From Spirochaetia bacterium UBA5550 (GTDB lineage Bacteria > Spirochaetota > UBA4802 > UBA5550), in assembly GCA_002425885.1 (NCBI GenBank), contig DINC01000082.1, positions 31,199 to 40,502 of the forward strand: a DNA stretch of 9,304 nt. Reading direction: 5' to 3'. The position numbers were made by a program, and so were the translations under genes. Below, piece after piece: positions 6,084 to 9,304 of the stretch (position 1 is its first letter; the number at the start of each line of letters is the position of its first letter). The notes beneath the pieces are model-generated. The model worked only from the letters and a program-made list of their open reading frames with translations, was not told where the DNA came from and made no database searches.

Positions 6084-6113
6084 CTCTCTCCGCTATTTAA
6101 AAAGCGGAGAGAG
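6084..6113. terminator. Hairpin between convergent pyrK and isochorismatase genes
   Basis: CTCTCTCCGCT (6084-6094) and AGCGGAGAGAG (6103-6113) form a perfect 11-bp stem with an 8-nt loop. It starts six bases after the pyrK stop and contains the last codons of the minus-strand gene, whose stop is at 6093-6095. Being symmetric it can fold in RNA from either strand. Neither side is followed by a real T-tract (only TTT at 6117-6119 on the plus strand). It may slow polymerase or protect 3' ends rather than act as a full intrinsic terminator. Confidence 0.5.
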
Positions 6114-6650
6114 GGCTTTGAATTCAGGTGTGCCTGCTTTTTCGATAAGCATAAAAGCTATGGTCTCCGTCGGGTAGATAACCGCTCCAGCTTTTGAGAG
6201 TGCTTTCAGCGCTGTTTTCCAGTCATGTTTACGGCGTGAAGCTACTCCGTCTGAAGCAATTACTACATTGTATTTCATGTCAAGCAGGGTCAGAGCCGTT
6301 TGGAATACGCAAATGTGTGATTCGATCCCTGTTAAAATTACGGTTTTTTTTCCGCTTTTTATAATTTCATCTTTTATTGCTTCATCCTTCATGCAGTTGA
6401 AGAATAGTTTTTCGAGATTGGGTGAGCCGGCGCATAATGAAGAGAGCTCAGGAAGAGTTGAGCCGAGACCTTTTCTGTACTGTTCAGTCACTATTACAGG
6501 GATATTTAACTCCCCTGTTGTTTTAAGAAGTATGGCGGAGTTTTTTTTCAGCATCTCCTGTATGTTCTCTTTCATGGCAACGAAAAGCCGTTCCTGAATG
6601 TCTATCATAAGTAAAAGTGAATCTTCACGTCTAATTTCAAATCTGTTCAT
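6093..6650 (-). CDS. Isochorismatase-family cysteine hydrolase
   Basis: The protein is a 185-residue cytoplasmic hydrolase of the isochorismatase-like fold (YcaC/nicotinamidase-related). The catalytic triad is visible: Asp17 in 'MIDIQE', Lys81 in 'LEKLFF', and Cys114 in 'GIESHICVFQT', which includes the cis-peptide region just before the cysteine. 'TEQYRKGLGSTLPEL' (55-69) is typical of the stand-alone YcaC-like subgroup rather than true isochorismatases or nicotinamidases, so the substrate cannot be named; no metal-binding 'D-x-H-x-x-x-H' of nicotinamidase is present. The ATG at 6650 has a strong GGAGAGG five bases upstream. It begins 20 nt after the stop of the class A PBP gene and is probably co-transcribed with it. 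Its last codons lie within the hairpin shared with pyrK. Confidence 0.9.
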   Translation of the reverse strand: MNRFEIRREDSLLLMIDIQERLFVAMKENIQEMLKKNSAILLKTTGELNIPVIVTEQYRKGLGSTLPELSSLCAGSPNLEKLFFNCMKDEAIKDEIIKSGKKTVILTGIESHICVFQTALTLLDMKYNVVIASDGVASRRKHDWKTALKALSKAGAVIYPTETIAFMLIEKAGTPEFKALSPLFK

Positions 6651-6655
6651 AAATG

Positions 6656-6662
6656 CCTCTCC
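6656..6662 (-). promoter_or_regulatory. Ribosome binding site of the isochorismatase-family gene
   Basis: On the minus strand GGAGAGG lies five bases before the ATG at 6650, within the 20-nt gap after the PBP stop. The ten bases GGCATTTATG that end this initiation region are identical to those at the PBP start (9281-9290). Confidence 0.65.
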
Positions 6663-6670
6663 GGGTTTAT

Positions 6671-9283
6671 TTATTGAAGGAGTTCATTCCCGATACTGTT
6701 GATTATGGAATCTTTTTTTCCTTCCTTGATGTTTTTCATTATAGTTTTTTTCTGCCCCTGAACGATATTTTCATCCGGAGTTGTTGTTGCCATGGGGAGG
6801 ACTGACTTCATTTCTGAGCAAATATCACATTCCCTGGTTGGTACAAATGCCGGAGCAAAGACTTCATCAATGGTTGAAGCGCACTTGGGACCGGGGAGGA
6901 GGCCGGAGTTGGCACAGACCTTCATTGTCACAAGCGGAGCATAAACAGGGAAGTCCATAACAGGATCGTTTGTAAGGGCTTCCCGCATGTAATTACCCCA
7001 TACCGGGGCCGCAATGCCCGCAGCAGCCTGCCCTATACCGAGTGAAAGGCCGAGTTTGTCATAGCCGATCCAGAGGCCTGTGGTTATATTTGCGGAAAAA
7101 CCGATAAACCATGCATCTTTCCAGTTGTTGGTTGTGCCTGTTTTCCCTGCCACAGGGCGACCGATTGATGCAGCTCTTGCAGTTCCTGAGCTTATTACAC
7201 TCCGCATCATGCTTATGATAACCTGGGCAGTCTCCGGTTTTACAATCTGGATAGTCCCTTTCTGACGTTTCTCTTCAAGAATGCTGTTTATTTCAGCTTC
7301 TTTGTTTTCTATGATCTCCCCTTTTCTGTTTTTAATATTTCTAATTGCAAATGGAATAACATCGCGCCCTCCATTTGCAAGGATTGCATATGCTCTTGTC
7401 AGTTCATAGGGGCTTACTTCAATTGAACCAAGAGCAATGGAGAGGTTCCTTGGAATACGCGCTTTCTTTTCAGCGTCATTCATCTTGAGAAGTTTGGCGT
7501 AGTAGTTCATTACCATATCAATACCGATTGTGTCAGCTATCCTGATTGATATAACATTGATCGATTTTTCAAGAGCCCTGCGCAGGCGGACAAATCCGTA
7601 ATATTCCCCTTCGTAGTTTTCAGGGAGCCAGTCGCCGCCTTCTGTGTCGAGATAAACTATTGGTGAATCCAGAACGCTTGTTGCTGCGGTAAATTTTCCC
7701 GATTCAATAGCAGCAGTATATAACAGCGGTTTTATGGAAGAACCGGGCTGGCGTTTTGACTGCATGGTTCTGTTGAGCTGATTTATGGATGAGAACTCCC
7801 CTCCGCCGATCATTGCTTCTATATATCCATTCTGCTGATTTATGGAAATAATGCATCCCTCTACTCTCTGCTGCTCTCTGTCGTCGCTGTAGGTGGTTTT
7901 GTATTTATCTATAAATTCTGATACTGTGCTAAGTCCTGCAAGGAAATTCAATGCTTCAAGTTCTTCGATTACATCAGCCCTGAGGTGTGAATTCAGTTTA
8001 GCGGTTTCCGCTGAACCTTTCTTTGCAATATCCTTAAAATTTGTTATATATGAAAGGAGAGCAACCTCGTCAGAAAAATTATTTGTAAGGTAATCATCAT
8101 TTTTAAAAGTCAGGCTCCCAGATACAGAGCTCTGTCTGTCAAGCGCTGCTTTGAGAATCTTCTGTCCTGCCATCTGCTTGTTCACATCAAGTGTCGTGTA
8201 AACTGATAGTCCTTCGGAAAAGACCATCTCCTCGCCATATTTTTTTACAAGCTCGCGGCGTATATACTCTGTAAACCAGGGAGCTTTATCGACCCTGGAG
8301 CTGAATGTCGTTATTGTTGGAGGAATATCTCCGATTTGGTATAGGTAATCGGGCCAGAAATTTATAAACGCTTTTTCAGCTTCATCAACTGTTATGTACC
8401 CCATCTCCACCATCTTGCCGAGAACAATCTTGTGGCGCGCAATAGATGTTTTCGGGTGCTTTATGGGGGAGAGGAGGTTCGGCGCGGATGGAAGTGTGGC
8501 GATGAGGGCGCACTCCGCGAGGTTCAGCTCCCACACATCCTTCTGAAAATAAAGTTTTGCCGCTGATTGAACCCCGTAGGCTCCATGGCCTAAAAAAATC
8601 TGATTAAGATAAAGTTTGAGAATTTCATCCTTGGAGTATTTAGCTTCTATCATCAGCGCTATACAGGCTTCTTTTGCCTTACGGTAAAAGCTCCTCTCTC
8701 TGGATGTAAGGAGTATCTTCGCCAGCTGCTGCGTTATTGTACTCCCCCCCTGTTTTATCCCCCCTGCAAAGAGGTTCACAAAAAAAGCCCGGACTATACC
8801 GCGGGGATTAACTCCCCAGTGGTCATAGAACTCATTATCCTCAATAGAAACAAAGGCATCTACAAGATGTTTCGGGATTTTTTCAAAAGGGACAATCTCC
8901 CGTTTTTCCTTGAAAAGTTCAGAAATAAGAATGTCGTTTTTATCGTAGATCCTGGTTGTTATATCGGGCTGAAAAGTAGCCAGGTTCTGTACTTTATTGA
9001 AATCTATGACAAGGATGATGATAAAAGCAATGATCATACCTGTTATAAGACCGATTATTGTTGTCCTGTAATTTCTTGCGAATTCCGGCAGTCCGGATAA
9101 AATGCTCTTAAAAATCTCAATTATGGCATTCAGGACACCATTCAGCCTCGCCGAATTGAAATCGGGTTTTAGATTGAACCGGTTGCTTTTTATGCTGAAT
9201 TTATTTTTTTCCGGTCTGAAAGAGGGGAGGCTGCTTCCGCCCCCTTTCCCGCTTCCGAATGATTTTCCGCCGTATTTTCCCAT
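6671..9283 (-). CDS. mrcA: Bifunctional class A penicillin-binding protein (PBP1A family: glycosyltransferase and transpeptidase)
   Basis: The 870-residue protein polymerises lipid II into glycan strands and cross-links them in the periplasm. It has a cytoplasmic Gly/Lys/Ser-rich tail (1-70) and one membrane segment (about 74-94). The GT51 domain (about 105-290) carries 'EDNEFYDHWG' with catalytic Glu148, 'GGSTITQQLAK' (179-189) and 'KDEILKLYLNQIFLG'. The transpeptidase domain has all three motifs: Ser515-x-x-Lys518, Ser574-Ile-Asn576 and Lys714-Thr-Gly716. Between 'LSVYTTLD' (359-366) and 'GCIISI' (476-481) there is an enlarged, helix-rich stretch where many family members are shorter. The C-terminus has Cys790, 801, 819 and 822, spaced as in related PBPs. 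The membrane segment runs straight into GT51, so there is no UB2H domain and PBP1B is unlikely. The ATG at 9283 has AAGGG five bases upstream. It is the first visible gene of a minus-strand operon with the isochorismatase-family gene; its promoter lies outside the window. Confidence 0.95.
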   Translation of the reverse strand: MGKYGGKSFGSGKGGGSSLPSFRPEKNKFSIKSNRFNLKPDFNSARLNGVLNAIIEIFKSILSGLPEFARNYRTTIIGLITGMIIAFIIILVIDFNKVQNLATFQPDITTRIYDKNDILISELFKEKREIVPFEKIPKHLVDAFVSIEDNEFYDHWGVNPRGIVRAFFVNLFAGGIKQGGSTITQQLAKILLTSRERSFYRKAKEACIALMIEAKYSKDEILKLYLNQIFLGHGAYGVQSAAKLYFQKDVWELNLAECALIATLPSAPNLLSPIKHPKTSIARHKIVLGKMVEMGYITVDEAEKAFINFWPDYLYQIGDIPPTITTFSSRVDKAPWFTEYIRRELVKKYGEEMVFSEGLSVYTTLDVNKQMAGQKILKAALDRQSSVSGSLTFKNDDYLTNNFSDEVALLSYITNFKDIAKKGSAETAKLNSHLRADVIEELEALNFLAGLSTVSEFIDKYKTTYSDDREQQRVEGCIISINQQNGYIEAMIGGGEFSSINQLNRTMQSKRQPGSSIKPLLYTAAIESGKFTAATSVLDSPIVYLDTEGGDWLPENYEGEYYGFVRLRRALEKSINVISIRIADTIGIDMVMNYYAKLLKMNDAEKKARIPRNLSIALGSIEVSPYELTRAYAILANGGRDVIPFAIRNIKNRKGEIIENKEAEINSILEEKRQKGTIQIVKPETAQVIISMMRSVISSGTARAASIGRPVAGKTGTTNNWKDAWFIGFSANITTGLWIGYDKLGLSLGIGQAAAGIAAPVWGNYMREALTNDPVMDFPVYAPLVTMKVCANSGLLPGPKCASTIDEVFAPAFVPTRECDICSEMKSVLPMATTTPDENIVQGQKKTIMKNIKEGKKDSIINSIGNELLQ

Positions 9284-9288
9284 AAATG

Positions 9289-9293
9289 CCCTT
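9289..9293 (-). promoter_or_regulatory. Ribosome binding site of the class A PBP gene
   Basis: On the minus strand AAGGG lies five bases before the ATG at 9283. Only 21 bases upstream of the gene are in the window, so no promoter can be judged. Confidence 0.6.
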
Positions 9294-9304
9294 ATTAGTT
9301 ATTG

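Noticed and set aside
1..9304. Mobile element, CRISPR array, tRNA/rRNA or toxin-antitoxin system
   Set aside because: I saw no terminal repeats, transposase motifs, regularly spaced repeats, tRNA cloverleaf or paired small genes; the window is nearly filled by the genes listed.

Overview
The window is a chromosomal stretch of ordinary bacterial genes with mid-to-low GC by eye and many ATA, AGA and AGG codons. Lipobox signal peptides, an LpoB-type penicillin-binding protein activator and a bifunctional class A PBP point to a diderm (Gram-negative-type) bacterium. The lineage cannot be fixed from sequence alone; a non-proteobacterial diderm phylum such as Spirochaetota is possible. I see no mobile element, CRISPR array, rRNA or tRNA.

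Layout. (A) 1-1677, plus strand: the 3' end of an LpoB-like gene, then a complete COG3014-type lipoprotein with tetratricopeptide-like helices and a glycine-rich hydrophobic segment. These are a known conserved pair near peptidoglycan synthesis functions. A small hairpin overlaps the second gene's ribosome binding site. (B) 1695-3563, plus strand: a cytoplasmic PAS-PAS-histidine kinase-like-receiver protein. Its receiver is intact, but its ATP-binding domain lacks recognisable N, G1 and G2 boxes. A textbook intrinsic terminator (9-bp perfect stem, 7-nt loop, 8 T) lies inside its first 18 codons. (C) 3564-3731: a 168-bp gap with candidate promoter elements. (D) 3744-6078, plus strand: a probable operon of an unrecognised lipoprotein, gatC, thpR and pyrK. 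(E) 6093-9283, minus strand: a probable two-gene operon of a class A PBP followed by an isochorismatase-family hydrolase, converging on pyrK. A hairpin with an 11-bp stem sits at the convergence point.

How the parts fit. Regions A and E are both envelope and peptidoglycan related: an activator-type lipoprotein, its COG3014 partner and a bifunctional PBP lie within 9.3 kb. The PBP has no room for the UB2H docking domain that LpoB binds in enterobacterial PBP1B, but it has an extra segment in front of the transpeptidase domain. Region D mixes translation (GatC), RNA end processing (ThpR) and pyrimidine synthesis (PyrK), each without its usual partners alongside (gatA/gatB, pyrD). The most interesting signals are the terminator embedded in the kinase gene and the degenerate kinase domain in the same gene.
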